The notes under the pieces: generated by a model
The model's input: only the letters and a program-made list of their open reading frames with translations
The model's database searches: none
What the model was told of the DNA's origin: nothing
Program-made: the position numbers and the translations under genes
Part shown: piece after piece, positions 7,949-16,530 of the stretch
Layout of the letters: every line of letters starts with the position of its first letter
Position numbering within the stretch: the first letter of the stretch is position 1
Assembly: GCF_005885635.1 (NCBI RefSeq)
Contig: NZ_VATY01000002.1
Coordinates: forward strand, 744,001-808,000
DNA length: 64,000 bases
Origin: Maribacter algarum (ex Zhang et al. 2020)
GTDB lineage: Bacteria > Bacteroidota > Bacteroidia > Flavobacteriales > Flavobacteriaceae
Direction of reading: 5' to 3'

Positions 7949-10048
7949 CTAAATCGAAATCCGCTTGTACTTCGGATATCTTACTTGAAATGAAAAGCTT
8001 TCTGTCTTCGTTTCTTGAGGAGACAGTTTTAAGTCCCAAGTCAACAAACCTTTTTTGTTTTCATAGTTTGCAGCATAGGTTTCGATATCATCGACTTTGA
8101 TATCCTTGTTTTGAGAAATAGGAATTCGGTCCATCAGCTTCAGGTCAATCGCGACAGCTTTATTGTTCTTGATTTCTAAATTATATTTTCTATCTAAAAT
8201 ACGGTTACTTCCAGTAAACGATTTGCTTTTAAAATTTTTGTTCTGTTTTCTGGTAACCGTAATGTTTTGGTCTATTCCCAAGGAAACGGTCATTTCCTTC
8301 TGTGTGGTGTACGGATCTATTGTTGTCTTTCCGGCATAGGTTCCTTTAAAGTAAATACTTGCTTCCCCAGGCAATAAATTGTACTGCTCCCAATCTTTGA
8401 ATGTACTTGTGAGAAATACGTTTTCGTTTACAATGGGTGCGGCAAAGTATTCGTATTTGGCATCCAATTTAAACGTATTAATTTCTATTGCTGTGATATC
8501 TCCATCTGACGCAATGGAGTATGGTTTTTTGATAACAAACTTTGTGGTTGTAATATCATCTTGTACCGTACTCTTTTTAGTAGTCATAATAATGACACCA
8601 TTGCTTCCTCTTGTACCATAGAGCGATGTGGCTTTTAAATTTTTTAAAACACCAACTGATGCAATCATTTCTGGGTCTATTTCAGACATTTCATTTGAGG
8701 AAATGGGAATGCCATCCAGCACAAATAACGGGGTATTGTTCCCCTTTAACGAATTGATACCTCTTAGTTTTATATTGGAACCATTTGTGACCTGAACTCC
8801 AGCTGTTTTCCCTGATAAGAAATTTTCAACATTTACTGAACTAACAGCATTGGTAGTTTCCCGTCTCGTTTGACTTCCATAGCCAATAACAACTACTTCG
8901 TCTAATTGTGAAATGTCCTCATCTAATCGAACATTCATAACCGAAGAATATATGGGCAGTTCTGCACTATGGGAACCGATATACGATACCACCAATTCTT
9001 TTCCATTTTCAACATTAAGTGAAAAGTGCCCATCAAAGTCCGTTTGGGTTCCTCTTGTAGTTCCCTTGATCAATATATTAGCCCCTGGAATAGGCGAGCC
9101 AGATTCATCCACGACGGTCCCTGTTACTATTTTTACAGTAGGATTATAAACATATTTTTTCTTTTTGGCAGCACTAATATTTGTATTTCGATATCCATTG
9201 GTAAAGTCGAGGTATTTCGTACCTAAATTCGGCTTGGCAACATTAATATTAGGATTCCCTGTAGATAAAATGATATTTACATCATTCCAGTCATTTCCTG
9301 TTTTTTGATAGACGTGCGCTTTATAGCTTAAGGATAAAGGTGTATTAATATCCTTAGATTTAATATCGTAATTGGGAATCCATCCGGCATCCTGAACTTG
9401 ATAGGCTATTTCTAAGTTTAGGATAGTGGCTATAGGTGCATCGAACTTTATCCTGATTTCCCCCTGTTCTTTTTCTGGGACATTGTTTAGTTCGGCCATC
9501 TGTTTTTGTATGGTTCGAGTCTCAGTATTCAATTGCTTTACTTTAAGATTCGCTTTAAAGATTTCATTCTTTATAGCTGTGATACGTTCGCGATAATATG
9601 TGCTGATTTCTTTTACTTTTTCTAGGCTTAAGGATTGAGTTCTGGCACTAACCGTGCGATTGGCATAGATGACCTGTTCTTCTTCTTGAAGTCCGGATAT
9701 GTCGTTTTTAAGCATTGCGATTTCAGTCTCAATGGCATCTAGCCTTTCCGATAATGGCCTTGAAGCACTTTCATCTATTAGCAAAGGCATATAATTAATG
9801 TCATAAGTCATAGAAAGTATGGACACAGACTGCAACCCCGAAATCTGAATACTACTTTCGTCTATCTTAGTGGATAGTCCAGTTAGGGTAATTTCAGAAG
9901 TACCAGCATCTAGATTGCATTCAGCGGTTCGCGTAATGTTTGCACCGCTTAAGTATACGGTCACCTCCTTTATTTTAGAAGGAATTTTTTCATCATTTCC
10001 AAAAATCAAGAACGGACATAAAACGAGAAATAAAATCAGATTTTTCAT
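7949..10048 (-). CDS. DUF4140/DUF4139 (MuiA-like) protein with inserted carboxypeptidase-like and SusC plug modules
   Basis: 699 residues with a signal peptide (MKNLILFLVLCPFLIFG), so exported. Order: DUF4140 at about 27-125, a coiled coil at about 97-190, and the start of DUF4139 at about 205 (IAYQVQDAGWIPNYDI). Then comes an insertion: a carboxypeptidase-D regulatory-like domain at 306-378 (VTGTVVDESGSPIPGANILI) and a TonB plug-like domain at 383-493 (QLDEVVVIGYGSQ, then LKATSLYGTRGSNGVIIMTT). DUF4139 resumes at about 500 and runs to the end. The inserted part looks like the N-terminus of a SusC receptor but no beta-barrel follows. Function is unknown; a role in the envelope or at an outer-membrane receptor is inference. 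The frame is intact throughout. Confidence 0.85.
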   Translation of the reverse strand: MKNLILFLVLCPFLIFGNDEKIPSKIKEVTVYLSGANITRTAECNLDAGTSEITLTGLSTKIDESSIQISGLQSVSILSMTYDINYMPLLIDESASRPLSERLDAIETEIAMLKNDISGLQEEEQVIYANRTVSARTQSLSLEKVKEISTYYRERITAIKNEIFKANLKVKQLNTETRTIQKQMAELNNVPEKEQGEIRIKFDAPIATILNLEIAYQVQDAGWIPNYDIKSKDINTPLSLSYKAHVYQKTGNDWNDVNIILSTGNPNINVAKPNLGTKYLDFTNGYRNTNISAAKKKKYVYNPTVKIVTGTVVDESGSPIPGANILIKGTTRGTQTDFDGHFSLNVENGKELVVSYIGSHSAELPIYSSVMNVRLDEDISQLDEVVVIGYGSQTRRETTNAVSSVNVENFLSGKTAGVQVTNGSNIKLRGINSLKGNNTPLFVLDGIPISSNEMSEIDPEMIASVGVLKNLKATSLYGTRGSNGVIIMTTKKSTVQDDITTTKFVIKKPYSIASDGDITAIEINTFKLDAKYEYFAAPIVNENVFLTSTFKDWEQYNLLPGEASIYFKGTYAGKTTIDPYTTQKEMTVSLGIDQNITVTRKQNKNFKSKSFTGSNRILDRKYNLEIKNNKAVAIDLKLMDRIPISQNKDIKVDDIETYAANYENKKGLLTWDLKLSPQETKTESFSFQVRYPKYKRISI

Positions 10049-10193
10049 AGTGGTTGTTGTTTAAAGTTTGGGTAAACTTAGGTCTTAGTTATTGCAACCA
10101 AAACCACAACTTAGTTAAGTGGTTACCTCAATGAGCGAACAAGTACTATTGACCGGTTTTCCCCGTTAGTACTATCTATCCAATTCAGATTTG

Positions 10194-12059
10194 ATGTTAA
10201 AAACCCCCATTTTATTCTTCAGCTTTCTCTTTACGTTCTGGGTTTACTCCCAGCAGACTCCAGGATTCGGTGAAACTAATAGTCATGAGTTTTATGTCAG
10301 TCAATTGACGAATTCCAAAGACGAAAATTTTCAAGAAATCATAAAATTGTATGAGGCACATATTCATAGGAATCCTAATGATGTTGCCGCGCAAGTTGAA
10401 CTTTGCAAGTTTATAGGCAATTCGTACTGGGATGAATATGAGGAGTATAATCTGAAGTATGAGGAAACGGAAGAATGCATTTCTAATCTAGCAGCAAAGC
10501 ATCCCAAAAACCCGAAAGTATTGATATACCGCGCCGAGAATTTATATGGAGAGGATAAGCTTGAGGTTTTAAATAGTGCAAAAGGCCTAATAGAAACCAA
10601 TCGAACCGAATGGTTAAGTCTCGAAGTTGCGGAAATAAATAGAATGTTGGGTGATTACCATCAAGAAAAGAAATGGCTCTCACTCATGCATTATAAGAAA
10701 GCTCAAAAACTGAATGACAGCCTAGATTTATCTTTGTCCATTGCCAAAATTTATGAAGCGCAGGGAAAGAAAGATTTGGCCAAAGAGGTTTTACTTCCAA
10801 ATTTGGAAAAGGATACTACCCTTTGGAAAATGAATCAAAAGGCAAACCTATTGCTAAAATTGAACGAACCGCAGAAAGCCTTGGATTTGTTCGATGTTAT
10901 CGGTAAAAGGGATTCGACTTTTATCGACAACGAAGAAATGGCGAAAGCCATGGCGGATTTGGGTGATTTCGCGACTGCAAGAGAGTTCTTAGTTAGGGAC
11001 ACGATTAAAGAATGGAACAAAATAAATGCCAAACAACTATTGTTCGCACATGATCTAGCGCAGTCGGAAGGTAAAGTTGCCTTGGAATCATATCGCAAAC
11101 TTCAGGAAGAAAGCAGTTACGATGATTTTTTTGGTGTAAAACGATTTCGGGTTTTTCTCAAGAACCCGCTATTACGATGGAGTCCTTCGGAAGTGTTTCA
11201 TCTGTTCTTACTCTATGGATTAATCCTAGTTGCTTTTGCTTTGCCCTATTTATGGGTAATGCCTGTCTATGGTCTAGGGTCACTCTTAAGAAAAAGTGGA
11301 ATTTCTATTCGACCAAAACTGAATTCTCAATGGAACATTAAGCACTTTTGGCTAGTTAGCTTCTTTTATCTTTTGGCTTCAGTGCTGACAGTCATCATTT
11401 TTGAATATCAAGATACTCTGAACTATTATTTTGATTTGGGTAACACGTATTTCGAGGAGAGCACAGACAAAAGCCTTCTAGCCAACGAAATGATTCTATT
11501 TGTAGCTCTAATGGCAATTAGCACATTATTGGTCCTTGGGGGAAAGAAAATAAAGTTCGTATTCAAATCAAACCTAAGCATACGTCAAATGATTGGCTTG
11601 GGCATTCTATTTGTTGTCTTCAATCGCATATTCATAAAAATACTAAGTCTATTTGTTGATTTGGAGGATACAGTCGGATCTAACATCATACTCAATGCTA
11701 AAGAAGAAATTTTAGCCGTTATGGCCCAGAACGGATTTCTTGTAACAGTACTATTAGTCGCTGTAATAGTGCCTATATATGAGGAGGTAGTTTTTCGTGG
11801 AGTGATTTTAGGTTCTGTTGAGAGATATGTCGGATTTAAAGGGGCAAATGTGATTCAAGCGATTCTCTTCGCTTTAGTTCATGATGATTTAGCTCTTTTT
11901 CCGTTTTTCTTTGTGTTTGCCCTTGTTACTGGTTACTGGGTAAAAAAGAGTAAGGGACTACTTACGGGGATTTTCTTCCACGGTATTCACAATTTCACCA
12001 TTCTCGTGGCTTTGTATTACTTATCTAAGATGACTTCCGTATTTGGGGAATCATTCTAA
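10194..12059 (+). CDS. TPR-containing CPBP-family intramembrane metalloprotease
   Basis: The N-terminal 350 residues follow a signal or membrane segment (LKTPILFFSFLFTFWVYSQ) and hold irregular TPR-like helices (HIHRNPNDVAAQVELCKFIG, AKIYEAQGKKDLAKEVL). The C-terminal half has about eight membrane helices with the CPBP (Abi/CAAX-protease) motifs: EEVVFRG (EExxxR), a His in FALVHDD and a second in FFHGIHNF. Proteins of this type are predicted membrane-embedded proteases; the substrate here is unknown. The ATG at 10194 is used rather than the TTG just before it. The end overlaps the convergent DCC gene by 9 bp. The extracytoplasmic TPR part may recruit the substrate (inference). Confidence 0.85.
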   Translation: MLKTPILFFSFLFTFWVYSQQTPGFGETNSHEFYVSQLTNSKDENFQEIIKLYEAHIHRNPNDVAAQVELCKFIGNSYWDEYEEYNLKYEETEECISNLAAKHPKNPKVLIYRAENLYGEDKLEVLNSAKGLIETNRTEWLSLEVAEINRMLGDYHQEKKWLSLMHYKKAQKLNDSLDLSLSIAKIYEAQGKKDLAKEVLLPNLEKDTTLWKMNQKANLLLKLNEPQKALDLFDVIGKRDSTFIDNEEMAKAMADLGDFATAREFLVRDTIKEWNKINAKQLLFAHDLAQSEGKVALESYRKLQEESSYDDFFGVKRFRVFLKNPLLRWSPSEVFHLFLLYGLILVAFALPYLWVMPVYGLGSLLRKSGISIRPKLNSQWNIKHFWLVSFFYLLASVLTVIIFEYQDTLNYYFDLGNTYFEESTDKSLLANEMILFVALMAISTLLVLGGKKIKFVFKSNLSIRQMIGLGILFVVFNRIFIKILSLFVDLEDTVGSNIILNAKEEILAVMAQNGFLVTVLLVAVIVPIYEEVVFRGVILGSVERYVGFKGANVIQAILFALVHDDLALFPFFFVFALVTGYWVKKSKGLLTGIFFHGIHNFTILVALYYLSKMTSVFGESF

Positions 12060-12458
12060 AAATTTGCCCTTCAATTCAGGCGTAGGAATCATGCACTGGT
12101 CTTTTTTACCGAACCAAGTATAGCGGTAGCGCGCGATTAAATCGTATATGATGTTTCGTAAACTACTGGGAATCAAATTCAATACCTTTGAAATCGTGCG
12201 ATATCCTCTGATATGCCGACCAATCTGCAAGGCGGCGTCCGATTTAATGTAATATGCGACTCCAGGTTCGATGAGCACCACGGAATCTATCTTCGAAGTA
12301 TCAATATTTCGTTCTGAAATTAGCTGCTGCCCGATTTCGCTTTGTAATGAAGCATATCGAAAAACATCTTTTTTGTCATGTTTGATTACAAACTGCACAA
12401 AGCCATTGCAAAGATTACAAACGCCATCGAAAAGAATGATTTTCTTATTTTCTTCCAC
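12051..12458 (-). CDS. DCC-family thiol-disulfide oxidoreductase-like protein (DUF393)
   Basis: The start KKIILFDGVCNLCNGFVQFV carries the family mark DGxCxxC, followed by the conserved FRYASLQSEIGQ. Such proteins of about 130 residues have a thioredoxin-like fold and are thought to act as thiol-disulfide oxidoreductases, without a defined substrate. GTG at 12458 is the start; it lies only 4 bases after a perfect -7 box, which suggests a leaderless or near-leaderless mRNA. No signal peptide is present. Confidence 0.88.
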   Translation of the reverse strand: MEENKKIILFDGVCNLCNGFVQFVIKHDKKDVFRYASLQSEIGQQLISERNIDTSKIDSVVLIEPGVAYYIKSDAALQIGRHIRGYRTISKVLNLIPSSLRNIIYDLIARYRYTWFGKKDQCMIPTPELKGKFLE

Positions 12459-12462
12459 AAAG

Positions 12463-12470
12463 CAAAGATA
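12463..12470 (-). promoter_or_regulatory. -7 box TATCTTTG of the DCC-family gene
   Basis: The minus strand reads TATCTTTG, an exact TAnnTTTG, ending at 12463, with the GTG start at 12458. No convincing TTG lies 17-23 bases upstream. Confidence 0.45.
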
Positions 12471-12497
12471 CGCTAGGGTAGAAGTAACACCTAAATT

Positions 12498-14378
12498 TTA
12501 TAAGGTATTTAAAAAACTGGTCAAATCAGTCTCCTTATCCAGATTTAGCTTCTTCTTTAACCGATACTTAGACTTCAAAATACTATCGGGTAAAACATTC
12601 AAGGTGGCCGCAATCTCTTTGGTTGTCAAATTCATTCGTAAAAAGGCTGCTAGGCGAATCTCCTTTTCAGAAATATCTGTGTAGAGTGTTTTTAGCTTTT
12701 GGTCAAAGTCATTGTGAACCTCGGCGAAGTAGGTTTTAAAGACTTCCCAGTCTTTGTCGGAGGCATTCTCTTTTTTAAGAAGCATAACAATGCGACGGAA
12801 TTCCATTTTGAATTTTTCCGGAGAGTTCTTGATATTTTCAAGATTCTCCATCAGCTCTTGAATAAAGGTATTCTTTTGAACCAGATGCAATGTTTGGCTT
12901 GCCAATTCCTTCTTTTTGTGTTCGATTTCTTGCTTGTAGATTTCCTCTTGCTTTTCACGTTCGATCCTGTTCTTTTTCATTCGCTGCCTAAAACTGAAGA
13001 ACAAAAGTCCGGAAACGGTTAAAAAAGTGAACATACCCCCGGCATAAAGCCCTTTAGTGAGTTTATCGACTTTTGCTTTTTCGTTGAGTGTATTGATTTC
13101 AAATTGTTGAAGGGCAATTTCCGACTCTTTTTTTTCGGTTTCGTAACTTGTCTGTAACTCATCAATTTGCTTGGCCTTTGCTAACGAAAATAGACTGTCT
13201 TTTACTTTTTGTGAGCGCTTTAGGTCACGCACTGAATTTTGAAGCTCTCCGTTCTTTTCGTAAGCCAAAGCACGATATTGAAGTGCGGCTTGAAGTTCAT
13301 TGCCGACTTTTATGGAATCGGCAAGGTCAACGGCCGTGTTTAATTTGTCGAAACCATTATCGAAATCTCCTTTCAACGCGTAGGTATAACCTAATTCAGC
13401 AAGATAATTGGCTTTGTTGATTCCTGAATTTTCAGCATCTTTCATTTGAAGTGCCTGTTTTAGATGTTTAATGGCTTCATCGTACTTGCCTTGTTCTTTG
13501 TATATGCTGCCAAGGTTACCCAAACACAAGACCTTAATCGTAGGAAAATCGTATTTCTCGCTAATGGCCAGCCCTTTCTTGTAACTGTCAATGGCAAGAT
13601 CATATTCCTTTTGGGAATCAAGAACATTTCCAATGTCAACCAAAGTGGTTGCTTGATAAAGATTATCGTCGGTGGCCATATAGACCTCCATGGCCATCTC
13701 AAAATATTTTAGGGCTTGGTCATAGCTTTTTTGGATACTGTGCAAGCTGCCTATATTTCCTAAAACATCCGCTTTGTGATAGGTCTTAATCTGAATGGTG
13801 TCCATTGTTTTAAGTGCGGCTTGGTACATTTCCATGGCTTTTGGATAGTTACCCATATCATAATAGTTTTTTCCGATTACATTCAGGGCCGAACCATAGC
13901 GCATAAAGTCACCCCATTCTTTTTGAATTGTGGCCGAGGAGTCCATCAAGCGTATTGCCTCTGGGTAATTACCAATGTGAGATTCGTAAATTGACAGGTT
14001 TTTCAAAACGGTGGCTAAAAAGGTGTCGTCGTCATCTTTTATAGAACGCTCTAGTGTTTTTCGGTAATATTCTGCACCAACATCCATTTGACCTAGGGTA
14101 GAGTAGTAGTGTCCCAATAAAAACTCTGCCCGCAGTATACCGTGCTTGTATTCGCCTTCTTTCGAGATCTTCAACATCTCGTCGACATAAACCTTGGCGC
14201 TATCTGGTTTTGTGTAGATATAGATTTCGTCAAGCTCGTCAAGTAAGTGAACTTTCTCTTCGATTGTAGTCTCGTTTTCGTAAAGCTTCAATAGGCTATC
14301 GACTCTTGTCTGATCTTGAGATTGTATTACAGCAAAGGAGAGCATAAAAAGAGGAAAACAAAAACGTTTTGATTTCAT
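12498..14378 (-). CDS. Membrane-anchored TPR regulator with LuxR-like HTH
   Basis: Signal peptide or first anchor at MKSKRFCFPLFMLSFAVIQSQ, then seven or eight TPRs (for example YPKAMEMYQAALKTMD, YDQALKYFEMAMEVY, YDEAIKHLKQALQM). A coiled coil, one membrane helix at about residue 460 (YAGGMFTFLTVSGLLFFSF) and a second coiled coil follow. The last 65 residues are a LuxR-type HTH (ISEKEIRLAAFLRMNLTTKEIAATLNVLPDSI). The TPR part should face the periplasm and the HTH the cytosol, making a transmembrane one-component sensor-regulator common in flavobacteria. The ATG at 14378 is preferred over the TTG at 14405. It is divergent from the cytolysin-like gene, which it may control (inference). Confidence 0.87.
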   Translation of the reverse strand: MKSKRFCFPLFMLSFAVIQSQDQTRVDSLLKLYENETTIEEKVHLLDELDEIYIYTKPDSAKVYVDEMLKISKEGEYKHGILRAEFLLGHYYSTLGQMDVGAEYYRKTLERSIKDDDDTFLATVLKNLSIYESHIGNYPEAIRLMDSSATIQKEWGDFMRYGSALNVIGKNYYDMGNYPKAMEMYQAALKTMDTIQIKTYHKADVLGNIGSLHSIQKSYDQALKYFEMAMEVYMATDDNLYQATTLVDIGNVLDSQKEYDLAIDSYKKGLAISEKYDFPTIKVLCLGNLGSIYKEQGKYDEAIKHLKQALQMKDAENSGINKANYLAELGYTYALKGDFDNGFDKLNTAVDLADSIKVGNELQAALQYRALAYEKNGELQNSVRDLKRSQKVKDSLFSLAKAKQIDELQTSYETEKKESEIALQQFEINTLNEKAKVDKLTKGLYAGGMFTFLTVSGLLFFSFRQRMKKNRIEREKQEEIYKQEIEHKKKELASQTLHLVQKNTFIQELMENLENIKNSPEKFKMEFRRIVMLLKKENASDKDWEVFKTYFAEVHNDFDQKLKTLYTDISEKEIRLAAFLRMNLTTKEIAATLNVLPDSILKSKYRLKKKLNLDKETDLTSFLNTL

Positions 14379-14460
14379 GAGGCAAGGTTGTTTTAGGTTA
14401 TTCAAGGTACAAATTATAGTAATGCAGTCTTAAGGGGCGAAAAACCCGCAAAAACCCTTC

Positions 14461-14621
14461 GTCCATACTTTGTCCATGGTATTTAAAATATTTTGTCTAT
14501 TTAAATTAATTTTAAATAATTGATTATCAAATATTTATATTAAAAATATGAAACTTCAATAAATCATTCGTCCATGTCTGATTCATCCTTGAAATGGCCT
14601 ATTTGTCCATAGTTTGTCCAT
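14461..14621. promoter_or_regulatory. Array of GTCCAT motifs between the TPR-HTH regulator and the cytolysin-like gene
   Basis: The 310-base gap (14379-14688) is AT-rich and holds five exact GTCCAT motifs in one orientation: 14461-14466, 14472-14477, 14570-14575, 14605-14610 and 14616-14621, plus a degenerate GTCTAT at 14495. Two pairs have starts exactly 11 bases apart, about one helical turn, inside GTCCATACTTTGTCCAT and GTCCATAGTTTGTCCAT. This looks like a regulator binding array. The divergent HTH protein is the obvious candidate, but no direct evidence links them. No exact TAnnTTTG box is seen; TAGTTTCG at 14654-14661 is a one-mismatch candidate for the cytolysin-like gene. Confidence 0.55.
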
Positions 14622-14688
14622 ACTTTAATTTAGGTATGGGGTGTGCAACTGTCTAGTTTCGAACTGTTGAATCCTAAAAACTTTAATT

Positions 14689-16260
14689 ATGAAAACAGTA
14701 ACGATTGATTTGAAAAAGTTCCTCCAACTAGTATTGACGACAATACTTTTTACTTTATTATTTCTATCGTGTAGTAAAAACGAAATAAATGAAGGTCCAG
14801 CTCCCATTCCCGATGACTTGGCCAATTCTTTTAATACGTCGGTAGCCAACCTTTCTGGTTTTGTTCAACCAGAAGAGATCTCAGAACCTGAGGTAATCGA
14901 CGAAAACGACCCGCAACGCGACACGGAAGATGCTGCTCTTGAATGTTCGGTAAAGACCTTTAAGGCCGCTCCTGGTTTTGACGAATTGCTTTCACTTGAC
15001 CCTACTACCGATGTTATATATCCCGGGGCTCTTTTAAAGGGTGAGTCGATTCCTTCCGGCGAATATATTCCGATTACTGGAAGTAGGGCGCCGATAACAC
15101 TTTCGGCATCTCTCACGAATATAAGCGGAAGTCCTGTAGTCGCTATTGAAGATCCAAAATTATCAACTGTAAGGGAAGGTATAAAGACTATTTTGGATCA
15201 AGAAGTTACTGGCGCCACTGCGGCGCGGGTAAGCTTTGAAATTACCCAAGTATATAGTGAACAACAATTAAATGTTGCTATAGGTGCAAATTACCGCTCC
15301 GCGGGTGTAAAAGTAAGTGCCGCAATCGATTTTAGTAATAATACGAAGCGAAACAAATTTGTACTCAAATATTTACAGACTTATTATACCATTGATATGG
15401 ACCTGCCGAATAATCCCAGTGACCTTTTCAATTCATTGCCAGACCTTGCCTTATTAGGATCTACCGCTCCAGTTTTTGTCTCTTCCGTGGCTTATGGCCG
15501 AATGGTCATTTATACAATAGAAACAAATAGTTCGGAATCTGAGATAAACGCTGCTTTGAGTGCAACATTTGCATCAGGGGATGGTAGTGTCGAAGCGAAC
15601 TATAAAGAAACAATCGACGAGTCTACGATAAAAGGATTGATAATTGGTGGTTCAGGAAGTGATGCGGCCCAAACGATAAATGGACCAGCAGAAGTCTATT
15701 CTTTTATTGCCGAAGGTGGAGATTACTCTAAAGATTCTCCGGGCGCTCCACTGGCGTACAAACTGCGTTTTATAAAACAGGGAACTCCTGTCGCGCGCAT
15801 AGTTTTAAGTACCGAGTATCCTATTAGAACATGTGATTTGGCTTATCCGCGATTTAAGATAACCATTAACAATTTGCGCGTAGTCAATACCCCAGGCGGC
15901 TTTGAAGGTTCACACTTAGAATTGTTCGGAAACTTAAAGGGGAAGGTAAATACAGGTTCGAGTAGCGAAGTAAGTTGGAGTCGCAGTAAGTCTAATAACT
16001 TGAGAACTGAAGGTACGCATACCATCAATCAAAGTGTAGAAATTGAGCTTTATAGACCGAATTATGATTCAGATTACGTAGAATTATCTGGTAGCCTTAC
16101 CGATGAGGATACTTCCTCTGATGACTTTCTTGGCTCAAGATCGGTTCGGGTCCAGTTAAGGGACATCCCAACAGCGGCTGCCCTTCCACGAGAACTTAGG
16201 TTCGATGAGAAGCCCCAACATGATGTACGCGCATCTTTCAGCGTACAAAGAATAAGATAA
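14689..16260 (+). CDS. Cholesterol-dependent cytolysin-like (CDCL) pore-forming lipoprotein
   Basis: The export signal ends in LLFLSC with Cys28 as the likely lipid-modified residue. Residues about 90-385 match the pore-forming core of thiol-activated cytolysins: TDVIYPGALLKG, AAIDFSNNTKRNKFVLKYLQ, the family signature SSVAYGR (YGR at 269-271), a GG pair at 320-321, and YSKDSPGAPLAYKLRFIKQG. After RTCDLAYP the classical domain 4 with its Trp-rich undecapeptide is absent. It is replaced by a 138-residue, probably beta-rich domain (FKITINNLRVVNTPGGFEGS onwards). CDC-like proteins without domain 4 are known in Bacteroidota. Lipid anchoring suggests display on the cell surface or on vesicles (inference). 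No partner CDCL gene is adjacent. Confidence 0.88.
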   Translation: MKTVTIDLKKFLQLVLTTILFTLLFLSCSKNEINEGPAPIPDDLANSFNTSVANLSGFVQPEEISEPEVIDENDPQRDTEDAALECSVKTFKAAPGFDELLSLDPTTDVIYPGALLKGESIPSGEYIPITGSRAPITLSASLTNISGSPVVAIEDPKLSTVREGIKTILDQEVTGATAARVSFEITQVYSEQQLNVAIGANYRSAGVKVSAAIDFSNNTKRNKFVLKYLQTYYTIDMDLPNNPSDLFNSLPDLALLGSTAPVFVSSVAYGRMVIYTIETNSSESEINAALSATFASGDGSVEANYKETIDESTIKGLIIGGSGSDAAQTINGPAEVYSFIAEGGDYSKDSPGAPLAYKLRFIKQGTPVARIVLSTEYPIRTCDLAYPRFKITINNLRVVNTPGGFEGSHLELFGNLKGKVNTGSSSEVSWSRSKSNNLRTEGTHTINQSVEIELYRPNYDSDYVELSGSLTDEDTSSDDFLGSRSVRVQLRDIPTAAALPRELRFDEKPQHDVRASFSVQRIR

Positions 16261-16308
16261 GCAAGCAGGGGGAATGCTTAATTCAGTCGGCGCCCTAAGT
16301 TGTGATTC

Positions 16309-16337
16309 AACAGCTTGGTGTCGGCTGTTATTTTATT
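16309..16337 (+). terminator. Possible weak terminator after the cytolysin-like gene
   Basis: AACAGC (16309-16314) pairs with GCTGTT (16324-16329) around a 9-base loop, followed by ATTTTATT. The stem is short, so the call is weak. The rest of 16261-16530 shows no gene. Confidence 0.3.
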
Positions 16338-16479
16338 GGATTCTTGGATTTTTAGCATGTTGGATTTTTGGAATTCTGTAATTTACCAGTTGGGGTAGCA
16401 GAAGAAATAGGCTGAAGTGCTGAATTGGAATCTTTTTCCATGACTATGTCACTTTATTTTCAATAGGAGGAATAGTTTA

Positions 16480-16495
16480 AAATCGTATACGATTT
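16480..16495. repeat. 16-bp perfect palindrome AAATCGTATACGATTT, copy 1
   Basis: The 16-mer equals its own reverse complement and recurs exactly at 22523-22538. Here it lies between two convergent gene ends, which is not where an ordinary operator would sit. The core resembles GTATAC-centred operators of GntR-family regulators. Confidence 0.5.
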
Positions 16496-16530
16496 AGTTT
16501 AAGTATTTGATAATCAAATTAAATTGCATG

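Noticed and set aside
14689-16260. Calling the cytolysin-like protein a cholesterol-binding toxin
   Set aside because: The Trp-rich undecapeptide and domain 4 that bind cholesterol are absent; only the pore-forming core is supported.
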